This document shows, one piece after another, positions 8,774-20,163 of a stretch of DNA of 58,327 nucleotides. The notes under the pieces were generated by a model. It saw only the letters and a list, made by a program, of their open reading frames with translations. It ran no database searches and was not told the DNA's origin. Each line of letters opens with the position of its first letter. The first letter of the stretch is position 1. Source of the DNA: Acidobacteriota bacterium (GTDB lineage: Bacteria > Acidobacteriota > Vicinamibacteria > Vicinamibacterales > CAVVIG01); the NCBI GenBank assembly GCA_003222535.1, contig QHWJ01000361.1:1-58327 (forward strand). Reading direction: 5' to 3'. A program made the translations under genes and the position numbers.

Positions 8774-10107
8774 CCCGCTCACACACGCAGCTTCGACACG
8801 ACGTCCTGGCGATTGTCCGGGCCGGCATTCGTGCGGCCGCGGCGGATGCACTCGTCGACCGCGCGCTCGCCGGGGACGCAGGGCACCGCGTAAGGCGCCG
8901 CGTAGGGCACCGCTTTAGCGGTGCCGGGATGCCTAACGTACGAATCATCGCCGCCGGCAAAGCGGCGCCGGCGATGGCGGCCGCGGCGGCGCGGTGTCTC
9001 GGTTCGCGCATTCGCGCCGGGCTTGTCATTGGCGCGGCGCCGGCGCCGTGTCCGCACGGCTTCGAGCAGATTGTCGGTGGTCATCCGCTGCCGACAGCCG
9101 CAAGCGAGGAAGCCGGACGCTGCGCGCTCGCCCTGGCCGGCTCGCTGGCGGCCGACGAGAGGCTGCTGGTGCTGCTCTCGGGTGGCGCGTCGGCGCTGAT
9201 GGCCGTCCCCGCGCGTGGCGTGACGCTCGACGACAAGCGCGCGACGACGGAGCGACTGCTGCGGGCAGGTGCCGACATTCACGCCCTCAACACTGTGCGG
9301 AAGCATCTCTCAGCGATCAAAGGCGGCTGGCTGGCCGCGCACACGCGCGGCGCGTGTCGCGCACTGGCGATTTCAGACGTCGTGGGCGACGACCTGAGCG
9401 TCATCGCCTCGGGACCGACTGTCGGCGACGCCAGCCGCTTTCAGGACGCACTCGACGTGCTCGAGCGGTTTGGCGGAGCGGCCGCGTATCCGCCCGCGGT
9501 CGTCGGCCGGCTGCGCAATGGCGCTCGGAGCACGGCCGGCGCCGCTCCCGAGACACCGAAGCCTGACGATCCGCGACTGGCTCGGACCACGACGACCGTC
9601 ATCGGCTCACGACTGGATGCCATGACCGGCGCGGCGGGAGAAGCGGCGTCGCTCGGCTACCACCTCCTGCGGGTGGACGACGCGGTGATCGGCGATGCGC
9701 GCACGGCCGCGGTGTCGCATCTTCGGGCGGTGCTGGAGCGCGCCGCGGGCGTCGGGCGCCCGGCCTGTATCATCTCGAGCGGTGAAACGACGGTCCATGT
9801 CACCGGCGGCGGCAAAGGCGGCCGCAATCAGGAATTCGCGCTGGCCGCGGCGGAAGGGCTCGCCCGGCTTGGCGCCGCTGTCGTGATGGCGAGCGTGGGC
9901 ACCGACGGGATCGACGGTCCGACCGACGCCGCGGGAGCGGTCGCCGATTCGACGACCCTCGAGCGTGCGCGAGCCGCCGGGCTCTCGCCCGATCGCCATC
10001 TCTCAGACAACAATGCCTACGCGTTTTTCGACGCGCTGGGCGATCTCATTCACACCGGTCCGACCGGCACCAATGTCGGCGACCTTCAAATAATTCTGTT
10101 AGCCTGA
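8770..10107 (+). CDS. Glycerate 2-kinase (MOFRL family), probable CTG start
   Basis: Phosphorylates D-glycerate to 2-phosphoglycerate (DUF4147 plus MOFRL domains). The first ATG, at 8929, gives 392 residues that begin in mid-domain at RIIAAGKAAPAM. The frame is open further upstream and encodes LRHDVLAIVRAGIRAAAADALV, the expected N-terminal helix. The only start there is CTG at 8770, overlapping the preceding stop as CTGA, so I annotate 445 residues. Motifs include LSGGASALM, SDVVGDDLSVIASGPT, SSGETTV, GKGGRNQE and the C-terminal PTGTNVGDLQ. A palindrome (8881-8925) is read in frame as an insertion in the N-terminal part. Confidence 0.85.
   Translation: MTRSHTQLRHDVLAIVRAGIRAAAADALVDRALAGDAGHRVRRRVGHRFSGAGMPNVRIIAAGKAAPAMAAAAARCLGSRIRAGLVIGAAPAPCPHGFEQIVGGHPLPTAASEEAGRCALALAGSLAADERLLVLLSGGASALMAVPARGVTLDDKRATTERLLRAGADIHALNTVRKHLSAIKGGWLAAHTRGACRALAISDVVGDDLSVIASGPTVGDASRFQDALDVLERFGGAAAYPPAVVGRLRNGARSTAGAAPETPKPDDPRLARTTTTVIGSRLDAMTGAAGEAASLGYHLLRVDDAVIGDARTAAVSHLRAVLERAAGVGRPACIISSGETTVHVTGGGKGGRNQEFALAAAEGLARLGAAVVMASVGTDGIDGPTDAAGAVADSTTLERARAAGLSPDRHLSDNNAYAFFDALGDLIHTGPTGTNVGDLQIILLA
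8881..8925. repeat. 12-nt tandem units ending in a perfect palindrome, in frame in the glycerate kinase
   Basis: Three related 12-mers run GGGCACCGCGTA, AGGCGCCGCGTA and GGGCACCGCTTT. The last starts the perfect hairpin GGCACCGC-TTTA-GCGGTGCC (8906-8925). It is translated in frame as HRVRRRVGHRFSGAG. It resembles the two hairpins between ffh and rpsP in design: an 8-9 bp stem opening GGCRAC or GGCACC, with a short A/T-containing loop. Confidence 0.7.
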
Positions 10108-10113
10108 ATTCAG

Positions 10114-12368
<2,255 letters not shown>

Positions 12369-12372
<4 letters not shown>

Positions 12373-14340
12373 AGTCGGTCGTGGTCGGAACGGCGGGGCA
12401 CATCGATCACGGCAAGAGCGCCCTGGTGCGCGCGCTGACCGGCACCGATCCCGACCGCCTCAAGGAAGAGAAAGCCCGGGGCATTACCATCGACCTCGGG
12501 TTCGCCCACCAGACCATCGACGGCATCAACTTCGCGTTCGTCGACGTGCCGGGCCACGAGCGGTTCGTCAAGAACATGCTGGCCGGCGTCGGTGGCATCG
12601 ATCTCGTCGTGCTCGTCGTCGCGGCCGACGAGTCCGTGATGCCGCAAACACGTGAGCATTTCGACATTTGCCGGCTGCTGCGGGTGCCGACCGGCCTTGT
12701 CGCCCTCACCAAGGCGGACCTGGTCGACGCCGACACGCTGGAGCTGGTGCGTCTCGAAGTCCGTGCACGGCCGCGCCGTCCACGGCGTGACGCGTCTGCC
12801 GATCGACCGCGTGTTCTCGATGAAAGGCTTCGGCACCGTCGTCACCGGCACGCTCGTGTCGGGGCGGATTGCCGTCGACGCCGGACTGGCTGTCGCGCCA
12901 GGCGACAGGCAGGTGAAAGTGCGCGGCGTGCAGGTGCATGGGCAGCGGGCGAGCGAGGCAATCGCCGGCCAGCGGGTAGCGGTCAACCTTGCGGGAGTCG
13001 AAGTCGACGAGATCGACCGCGGGCAGGCGCTCGTCACTCCCGGTGGTTTCGAAGCGACGCGAGTCGTCGACGTCGTCGTCGAAGTGCTGCCCGGCGCCAG
13101 GCCGCTGAAGCACGGCGCGCGCGTGCGGTTTCATCAGGGGACGGCGGAGATTCTCGGACGCGTCGCCCTTGTCGGGCCGGCAGGGACGGAGGCAGCTCCC
13201 GCCGCCGCCGAGGCCGGGCTCGCCGCCCAGCCTCCGCCAGGGCTACGGCAGTCCGCCGAAGCTTCAGCGAAGGCGGAAGCGCTCGATCCGCGCAGGCGGC
13301 CTCCCGGGCGGACGAAGGTCGGCCGGCCTGGACGCGAGCGCGTCGTGCCGGTGATCGCGCCTGGTGCGCGCGCGTTCGCGCGATTGCGGCTGGAAGGGCC
13401 GGCGGTCATTGCGCGCGGCGACCGTTACATCCTGCGCGCGTATTCGCCGCCGGTCACGATTGCCGGCGGGCTCATTCTCGATCCGCGCCCGCCGCGGATG
13501 CCGATTCGGAGCGCGGCCGCGCTGGAGCGATGCCGGAGGCTGGACTTCGATCCGGCGTCGGACGATTCCGTTGACGTGGAACAGCGTGCCGCCGCGGTGA
13601 TGATCGAAGACGCTGGGCCCGCAGGGCTCCCGCTTGCTGCGCTCACCTCTCGCGCCAGCGTGGATCCTCGCAACGTGAACGCGCGCGCCGATTCACTCGT
13701 CGCCGCCAGGCACGCGGTCCGCGCAGACGACGTGCTCGTCGCGTCGAAGATCGTCACGCAGCTGAAGGACGCCATCGTCGCGGCGTTGACCGAGCATCAC
13801 CGCGCCCAGCCGCTCTCGGAAGGAGTGCCGCGCGAGGAACTGCGCGAGCAGCTCGCCGCGCATGCCCATCCAGCCGTCTTCGACGGCGTGTTGGTCGATC
13901 TGGCGGCCGCCGGCACGATCAGCGTCCGAGATCGGATTGCGTTGACGACGCACCGGGTCGCGCTGTCGCCGGAAGAAGCGCGCGCGCACGCCGCGATCGA
14001 GCGCGCGTACCGCGACGGCGGGCTCAAGCCGCCGGACGCGGCGTCGATCGCGACCACCACCGGTGTGCCCGCCGCCGCCGCGGACCGGATGCTGAAGTTA
14101 CTCCAACGTCAGAAGGTCCTGGTGCGCGTGGATGTGCTCTTGTTCCACGACGAGGCGTTGAAACGATTGAAAGCGGAAGTGGCGGCGCTCAAGACCTCGG
14201 CGGGCGCCGGGGCGCGCATCGACGTCGCCACGTTCAAGGAGCGGTTCGGCGTCACGCGGAAGTTCGCGATTCCGCTGCTCGAGTACCTGGACCGCGAGCG
14301 CGTCACGCGCCGCATGGGCGAGAGCCGCGTCGTGCTATGA
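12369..14340 (+). pseudogene. selB: Selenocysteine-specific elongation factor SelB, frameshifted with internal deletion
   Basis: SelB delivers Sec-tRNA to UGA codons with a SECIS element. The first frame encodes the G domain: GHIDHGKS (residues 10-17), DVPGHERF and TKAD (114-117). After LELVRLEV the frame changes near 12765-12785. The second frame carries [28 protein letters not shown], the EF-Tu-like domains and C-terminal winged helices (TRKFAIPLLEYLDRERVTRR). Between TKAD and RLPID only about 25 residues' worth of DNA is present where about 60 are usual. The end of the G domain is therefore missing and the gene is out of frame. An in-frame palindromic element interrupts the linker at 13231-13279. 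No selA, selC or selD is in view. Confidence 0.88.
13231..13279. repeat. Dispersed palindromic element read in frame inside selB
   Basis: A 49-bp stretch containing TCCGCCGAAGCTTCAGCGAA and GGCGGA can fold on itself (TCCGCC with GGCGGA). It is translated in frame as a 16-residue insertion beginning PPPGLRQ. The wording matches palindromic elements I remember from other acidobacterial proteins. That memory was not checked. Confidence 0.6.
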
Positions 14341-14509
14341 CGCCCTTCGGTTCTGGTCGCCCTTGTCGTCTTTGTCTTTCATTTCGTCTTTGAAATTCTT
14401 GATCGCGTTGCCGATGCCCCGGCCAAGGCCCGGCAGGCGGTTTGCGCCGAAGATCACGATGACGATCAGCAGAACGACGACGAGCTCCGGGAATCCAATT
14501 CGCGGCATA
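14335..14509 (-). CDS. tatA: Twin-arginine translocase subunit TatA
   Basis: Pore-forming component of the Tat export system. The 57-residue protein has one N-terminal membrane helix ([20 protein letters not shown]), the hinge [13 protein letters not shown] that forms the amphipathic helix, and a short charged tail ([11 protein letters not shown]). The ATG at 14509 has AGGAG seven bases upstream; the longer reading from 14577 is not supported. The 3' end overlaps the selB end by six bases, tail to tail. No tatB or tatC is in the window. Confidence 0.93.
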
Positions 14510-14533
14510 CGAGTGCTCCTTCGCTTGGCGCAG

Positions 14534-14542
14534 ATTGTACCA
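14534..14542 (-). promoter_or_regulatory. Extended -10 promoter of tatA
   Basis: On the minus strand the sequence reads TGGTACAAT, a TGn motif joined to TACAAT. No clear -35 is seen. The predicted start is about 18 bases before the tatA ATG. Confidence 0.5.
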
Positions 14543-14698
14543 CTCTTCGTCGCCGCTCCTCTCGTCTCGCTCGCCACGACGCCTTATGCGCAATTTACGT
14601 CGGGCGTGAACCTGGTTGAGCGTGGTGGTGAACTTTCCGGGCGTCCGGGGCGGGCGCGGACCGGAGGATCGAGAGGATTTTACTTCGGGCCGTGATCC

Positions 14699-14721
14699 TT
14701 CACACGCTCTTCAGCCGGACC
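14699..14721. repeat. 23-bp dispersed element (identical to 41506-41528)
   Basis: TTCACACGCTCTTCAGCCGG plus ACC occurs identically here and at 41506-41528. Read on the minus strand here it supplies the C-terminal VRLKSV of the reductase and its stop codon. It belongs to the GTCCGGCT/AGCCGGAC palindrome family clustered at 41274-41528. Confidence 0.75.
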
Positions 14722-15881
14722 GAACGGAGTGCCCGCCACGCAAGACCGACTTCGAGCGTTTTCGCCAGCCGCCACTTGAGCGTTGCGTAAGGCTGGCGGC
14801 CGGCGACGAGATCGGCCATCACGGCGCGGATGCCCGCGCTCTGTTGCAGCGCGCGCATCATGAGCCCGATGAACGCCGGACGAAAAAACCCCGCCTTCAG
14901 CCGCGCGGCGCGTCCGAGCTCGGACCCGGCCTCATCCCGGACGCGCGACCCGTAGACGCTCATGGAGCCGCCGGCGATCAGCGCATCGGCGATCCATTGG
15001 CCCGATGCGAGCGCGAAGTAGATGCCCTCCCTTGTAATCGGATCGACGAGCCCGGCGGCATCGCCGACGAGGCCCCACCGCGGGCCGGTCAAATCGAGCG
15101 AGTCGAAGTCACGCGCGCTCAGCGACGGAATCGGCCAGGAGTAGGGATCGAGCCGTCCCCCGCCGGCGATTCCGGTCGCGGTGATCCACGCGGCGATCCT
15201 CGACCGCAGCGCTTCTGCGGTGACGCCGGCATCCGCCTGCGCGCAGATGCCGACGGCGAGGTGATCGGGACGCGGAAACGACCAGATGTAGCCCGGCGGA
15301 TCGGACGTGAGCTCGATGACGATCTCGTCGCTCGTGACGCCGTGCGCGAAGAACCCGGTAGCAATCGACAGCTGGTCGCGGCGGAACGCGGTCTCGACGC
15401 GGCGGCGGACGAGGCTGTTCGCGCCGTCGGCGCCGATCACGAACGCGGCGCGACGCCTGCCACCGGTCGTCTCGAGGCACGCGCCGCTGGCCTCGACCGT
15501 CACGTTGACGACCCGCGATCGATCCAGGACCGCGCCGGCGCGTTCGGCGGCCGCCAGCAGGGCGGCGTCGAAGGTCGCGCGGCTCGCGACCAGCAGCGCG
15601 CTCCCGGCACTCGCGCCGTGACCGTCCAGCAGCACAAACGCCGACTGGCCCCGACGCGAATCAATGAAGCGAGCCGAACGGATCACCGAGGCGGCGCAGT
15701 CGGCCGCGTCGAACGTATCGGCGACCAGTGCCAGCGCGCGGCCGGTGACGCCACCGCCACACGGTTTCTCGCGCGGGTGCGACCTGTCGAAGAGCGTCAC
15801 GCGGGCGCCATGGCGCGCGAGCACGTACGCCGCCCGTGCACCTGCCGGTCCCGCACCCACAATCGCAACGTCAGTGTGCAC
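14700..15881 (-). CDS. FAD-dependent oxidoreductase of the geranylgeranyl reductase family
   Basis: A 393-residue flavoprotein likely to reduce polyprenyl chains of lipids or quinones. The FAD-binding VAIVGAGPAGARAAYVLAR is at the very N-terminus. CGGGVTGRAL is the family's conserved early motif. The second nucleotide motif is GLVGDAAGLVDPITREGIYFAL near residue 280. The GTG at 15881 (MHTDVAIVGAG) is preferred; codons further upstream come from the CGCAC repeat. The last residues, VRLKSV, are encoded by a dispersed palindrome whose 23 bases also occur at 41506-41528. The substrate cannot be told from sequence. Confidence 0.85.
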   Translation of the reverse strand: MHTDVAIVGAGPAGARAAYVLARHGARVTLFDRSHPREKPCGGGVTGRALALVADTFDAADCAASVIRSARFIDSRRGQSAFVLLDGHGASAGSALLVASRATFDAALLAAAERAGAVLDRSRVVNVTVEASGACLETTGGRRRAAFVIGADGANSLVRRRVETAFRRDQLSIATGFFAHGVTSDEIVIELTSDPPGYIWSFPRPDHLAVGICAQADAGVTAEALRSRIAAWITATGIAGGGRLDPYSWPIPSLSARDFDSLDLTGPRWGLVGDAAGLVDPITREGIYFALASGQWIADALIAGGSMSVYGSRVRDEAGSELGRAARLKAGFFRPAFIGLMMRALQQSAGIRAVMADLVAGRQPYATLKWRLAKTLEVGLAWRALRSVRLKSV

Positions 15882-16075
15882 GCCGCACACTCGCACGCCG
15901 CACACTCGCACGTCGCACGCTCACACGCTGCATGTCACACACCGTACGCTCGCACGTCCCCACGCTCGCGCTCTCGCACCCTCGCATCCCGCCCTCTCAT
16001 CCTCGGCATCCCGCCCTCGCACCCTCCACGCTCGCACTCTCGCACGTCGCCCCTTCCACCTCTCCACCCTCGTGA
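15882..16075. repeat. C/A-rich word repeat (CTCGCACGC-like)
   Basis: About 190 bases between two divergent genes hold words such as CGCACACTCGCACGC, CGCACCCTCGCATCCC and CGCCCTCGCACC. The plus strand is pyrimidine- and A-rich with few runs of G. No mirrored arm is present, unlike most other repeat gaps here. I see no gene in it. Confidence 0.75.
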
Positions 16076-16089
16076 TACATTACACGCCC

Positions 16090-16548
16090 ATGGTTCAGGT
16101 CGACGTCGGCCGGTTCACGATTGGAGTGTTTCAGGATCTCGCGTGGGCGGCAAAAGGGCTCGACGCGCTTACACGCGCCGGGTTTGCGGCTGAGTCGTTG
16201 ACCATTCTCGCGAAGGACAGCCCGGAGGCATCGGCGTTCATCGAAAAGGCACTCGGCTCGCCCGGAGAACGTCTCGACGTGGCGGGCCTCGGCCCCATCG
16301 TCGTGCGCGGGCCGCTGGTGGCCGCGCTCCAAGGCGCCGCCGGCGATCTTTCGAAGCTCGGTTTGGCGGGGACGATGCGACGCGTCGGGTTTCAGGCGCA
16401 TGATGCGCGCATCTTCGAGACGCTGTCGGGGCGGGGTGGCATTCTGGTCGCCATCCGCAACGAACCGCGCGCGGCCGATGCGATCGCGCTTCTTCATTCC
16501 TACGGCGGAGGCAACGCCGCGATTGGTGCCTGGACCGGCCGTGTCTGA
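16090..16548 (+). CDS. General-stress-like (YflT/GSP17M-type) domain protein
   Basis: A 152-residue soluble protein. Its N-terminal half, FTIGVFQDLAWAAKGLDALTRAGF followed by LTILAKD, has the pattern of the YflT / general stress protein 17M domain: a Val-Gly-Val strand, then an Ala-rich helix, then GF. The middle has a glycine- and alanine-rich segment (LGPIVVRGPLVAALQGAAGDL) like that found in such proteins. The end, FETLSGRGGILVAIRNEPRAADAIALL, looks like a second alpha-beta unit. The ATG at 16090 is the natural start because upstream codons are repeat. The function is unknown. Confidence 0.6.
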   Translation: MVQVDVGRFTIGVFQDLAWAAKGLDALTRAGFAAESLTILAKDSPEASAFIEKALGSPGERLDVAGLGPIVVRGPLVAALQGAAGDLSKLGLAGTMRRVGFQAHDARIFETLSGRGGILVAIRNEPRAADAIALLHSYGGGNAAIGAWTGRV

Positions 16549-16722
16549 TGACCCCTCTGAAGGGGACAGCCGGCCGAGTCGAAGCCAAGCCGTCAATTAG
16601 ATACGCACGAGTTTCGAGGCACTCCTTTTGCAGTTGCAGCGGCCAGACCGGTGCGCAACAATATCTCAGCGAGCCCGCTGGCATTCCCGATGGCCCAGCC
16701 CAACCAGACGGCAGGAGTACGC
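16549..16722. other. Gap before tonB
   Basis: No gene is visible. A small hairpin CCCCT-CTGA-AGGGG lies at about 16553-16566 just after the stress-protein stop; it lacks a T-run. AGGAG at 16713-16717 is the ribosome site for the tonB GTG. Confidence 0.4.
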
Positions 16723-17607
16723 GTGAATGAGTCCGCCGGCCACCTGTCCGTCCACGTCGAGGGCGCGCACCCGGTCGAGGTTGCATTTCTGTTCGAACAG
16801 CCCGAAAAGCGAATTGCGCCTGCATTTGCCGGGTCGCTGGTTTCTCACGCTGCGTTCGGCCTGCTGGCGCTGTTTCTGGTCCGCTATGGTTCGACCGCCT
16901 CAACCACGGCGGCCCTGTTGCCTGAACAGCCCAACGTCAACATCACCTGGCTGAATCAGCCGGGGCCGGGCGGGGGCGGCGGCGGCGGTGGCAACCGGAT
17001 GAAGGAACCGCCGCGCAAAGCCGAGCTGCCGGGCAAGGACAAGATCACCGTTCCTGTTTCGAAACCGCCCAAGCTCGAAATGCAGGAGGCGAAGAAAGAA
17101 CCGGACCCGGTGGCTCAGCTGAACATCCCCGCCAAAAGCCTGGCAGCCGCGCAGGATTCCCTGCCCGGCGCGATCGAAGCACCGCCCGGACCGCCGACCT
17201 TGTCGCAAGGGTCAGGCAGCGGCGGCGGCGCCGGCACGGGCATCGGGACGGGCGTGGGACCTGGAACAGGATCCGGTCTCGGCCCCGGGAGCGGTGGAGG
17301 CACCGGCGGCGGGGTCTATCGGCCTGGCAATGGCGTCACCCTGCCGCGCGTGCTGCACGAGGAACGTCCGCAGTACACGTCCGACGCGATGCGCGCGAAG
17401 GTTCAGGGGACGGTGCTGCTCGAATGTGTTGTGCGGACTGACGGAACTGTCGGCGACGTGCAGGTGATCCGGTCGCTCGATCCGACGTTCGGCCTCGATC
17501 AGCAGGCGGTCACCGCCGCACGGAAGTGGCGTTTCGCTCCCGGCACCAGGCTGGGTGAGGCGGTTTCCGTGCTGATCACGATAGAGCTCACGTTCACGCT
17601 TCGCTAA
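16723..17607 (+). CDS. TonB-family energy transducer
   Basis: Couples the inner-membrane proton gradient to outer-membrane receptors. From the GTG at 16723 the protein has 294 residues. There is a cytoplasmic start of about 45 residues, one membrane helix (SLVSHAAFGLLALFLVRYG), and a long Pro/Lys/Gly-rich periplasmic linker with poly-Gly runs and a GTGIGTGVGPGTGSG repeat. The TonB C-terminal domain follows: RPQYTSDAMRAKVQGTVLLE, VDGTV-like RTDGTVGDVQVIRSLDP, LDQQAVTAARKWRFAPG. The GTG is preferred because AGGAG lies five bases upstream; ATG 16690 is an alternative. No exbB or exbD is adjacent. Confidence 0.87.
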   Translation: MNESAGHLSVHVEGAHPVEVAFLFEQPEKRIAPAFAGSLVSHAAFGLLALFLVRYGSTASTTAALLPEQPNVNITWLNQPGPGGGGGGGGNRMKEPPRKAELPGKDKITVPVSKPPKLEMQEAKKEPDPVAQLNIPAKSLAAAQDSLPGAIEAPPGPPTLSQGSGSGGGAGTGIGTGVGPGTGSGLGPGSGGGTGGGVYRPGNGVTLPRVLHEERPQYTSDAMRAKVQGTVLLECVVRTDGTVGDVQVIRSLDPTFGLDQQAVTAARKWRFAPGTRLGEAVSVLITIELTFTLR

Positions 17608-17615
17608 GAGCGGGG

Positions 17616-17650
17616 TAGGGCAGGTAGGTCGGGTAGGGCAGGTCGGTAAA
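17616..17650. repeat. GGGTAGGGCAGGT word repeat
   Basis: GGGTAGGGCAGGTAGGTC is followed by GGGTAGGGCAGGTCGG directly after the tonB stop and before its terminator. It is single-sided, with no mirrored arm. Confidence 0.65.
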
Positions 17651-17654
17651 CAAG

Positions 17655-17687
17655 AGGCCCGGGAGCGTCGGCTCGCCGGGCCTTTTT
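17655..17687 (+). terminator. Rho-independent terminator after tonB
   Basis: AGGCCCGG (17655-17662) pairs with CCGGGCCT (17676-17683) and is followed by a run of five T. The reverse strand reads GGGCCTCTTGTTT after the stem, so it may also weakly stop groEL transcripts coming from the right. Confidence 0.85.
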
Positions 17688-17768
17688 GAATGTGGAATGG
17701 TGAACTTGGAATCTGGAATACGAATTCCAAATTCCAAATTCCAACTTCTTAATTCTTAATTCTTCATC
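17688..17768. repeat. Mirrored TTGGAAT / ATTCCAA word repeat
   Basis: The left words are GGAATGGTGAACTTGGAATC and TGGAATACG. The right words are AATTCCAAATTCCAAATTCC, then TTAATTC twice. It fills the gap between the tonB terminator and the groEL stop. Confidence 0.75.
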
Positions 17769-19448
<1,680 letters not shown>

Positions 19449-19766
19449 TTACTTCTTGGACTTCTTCGTCCCGGCGGCCTCATCGATGACGGCCAGGACT
19501 TCATCTTCACGCATGATGAGGTATTCCTCGCCGTCGAGCTTGATTTCCTGGCCGGAGTACTTGCCGAACAGGATGAGGTCGCCGGCCTTCACGTCGAGCG
19601 GCACGCGCTTGCCGTCGTCCTTGGATTTGCCGTTGCCGGCGGCGATGATTTTGCCCTGCATGGGCTTTTCCTTGGCGGAGTCGGGAATGATGATCCCGCC
19701 GATTTTCTGTTCGCCTTCCTCGATGCGATGGACAATGATGCGGTCGTGCAGCGGTCTGACGTTCAT
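19449..19766 (-). CDS. groES: Co-chaperonin GroES
   Basis: The 10-kDa lid of GroEL. The 105 residues begin [19 protein letters not shown]; the mobile loop [17 protein letters not shown] and [20 protein letters not shown] are canonical. A lysine-rich tail (GTKKSKK) is slightly longer than usual. The ATG at 19766 follows GGAG by eight bases. An upstream GTG in the same frame lies inside the CIRCE operator and is not the start. Confidence 0.98.
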   Translation of the reverse strand: MNVRPLHDRIIVHRIEEGEQKIGGIIIPDSAKEKPMQGKIIAAGNGKSKDDGKRVPLDVKAGDLILFGKYSGQEIKLDGEEYLIMREDEVLAVIDEAAGTKKSKK

Positions 19767-19840
19767 GCGTTGTACTCCGTGAGGCGTTAAGTTGGAGGTT
19801 CCTTCCCGATGACCTGAAGATCGGTGCCGCGCCCTGCCGG

Positions 19841-19867
19841 TTAGCACTCGCCGAGCACGACTGCTAA
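19841..19867 (-). promoter_or_regulatory. CIRCE operator (HrcA binding site) of groES-groEL
   Basis: TTAGCACTC (19841-19849), nine bases, then GACTGCTAA (19859-19867). This is the CIRCE inverted repeat with one mismatch (GAC for GAG in the right half on this strand). It lies just downstream of the groES -10 box, the normal position for HrcA repression released on heat shock. hrcA itself is not in the window. Confidence 0.92.
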
Positions 19868-19894
19868 GTATATGGCAGTTGTTGGCACTGTCAA
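19867..19894 (-). promoter_or_regulatory. Promoter of groES-groEL
   Basis: On the minus strand: TTGACA (19894-19889), a 16-base spacer, TATACT (19872-19867), touching the CIRCE element. An inverted repeat TGGCACT/AGTGCCA (19883-19889 and 19901-19907) flanks the -35 box and may be a further control site. Confidence 0.85.
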
Positions 19895-19911
19895 GGGGGG
19901 AGTGCCAGACC

Positions 19912-19953
19912 CCGAATCGCCGATCGGAGATCGCCGATCGGGCGATCGCCGAT
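19912..19953. repeat. GATCGCCGATCGG word repeat
   Basis: Overlapping palindromic words (GATCGGAGATCGCCGATCGG, then GCGATCGCCGAT) sit between the groES promoter and the end of the Fis-like gene. Confidence 0.6.
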
Positions 19954-20163
19954 TTACCGTCGCTTGATCTTGTACTCCCCCATTTTCCGCGTGAGTGTGT
20001 TGCGGTGCATGCCGAGCGCGCCGGCGGTCTTCGTCAGGCTGCCGTCGCACCGGCCGAGCATGCGCGCGATGAACCGTTTCTCGAATTCGCGGACGGCATC
20101 CTCGAATTGGACGCCGCGGTCGACCATCTCCTCGACAAGGCGATCGAGCCGGTCGCTGATCAC
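19954..20163 (-). CDS. Small Fis-type helix-turn-helix protein
   Basis: A 69-residue protein. The C-terminal half is a Fis/NtrC-type [39 protein letters not shown], where the turn is between TAGALGM and HRNTLTRK. The N-terminal half ([28 protein letters not shown]) is an acidic amphipathic helix likely to dimerise. The GTG at 20163 overlaps the purC TGA as GTGA, so it is translated with purC. It could be a nucleoid or enhancer-binding protein; its targets are unknown. Confidence 0.8.
   Translation of the reverse strand: MISDRLDRLVEEMVDRGVQFEDAVREFEKRFIARMLGRCDGSLTKTAGALGMHRNTLTRKMGEYKIKRR

Noticed and set aside
12740-12800. Programmed frameshift in selB
   Set aside because: No slippery heptamer is seen and about 110 bases of coding sequence are missing as well, so deletion explains the change of frame better.
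17212-17340. Gly-Thr-Gly repeat in TonB as a possible separate repeat element
   Set aside because: It is coding, in frame, and fits the flexible periplasmic linker of TonB proteins.
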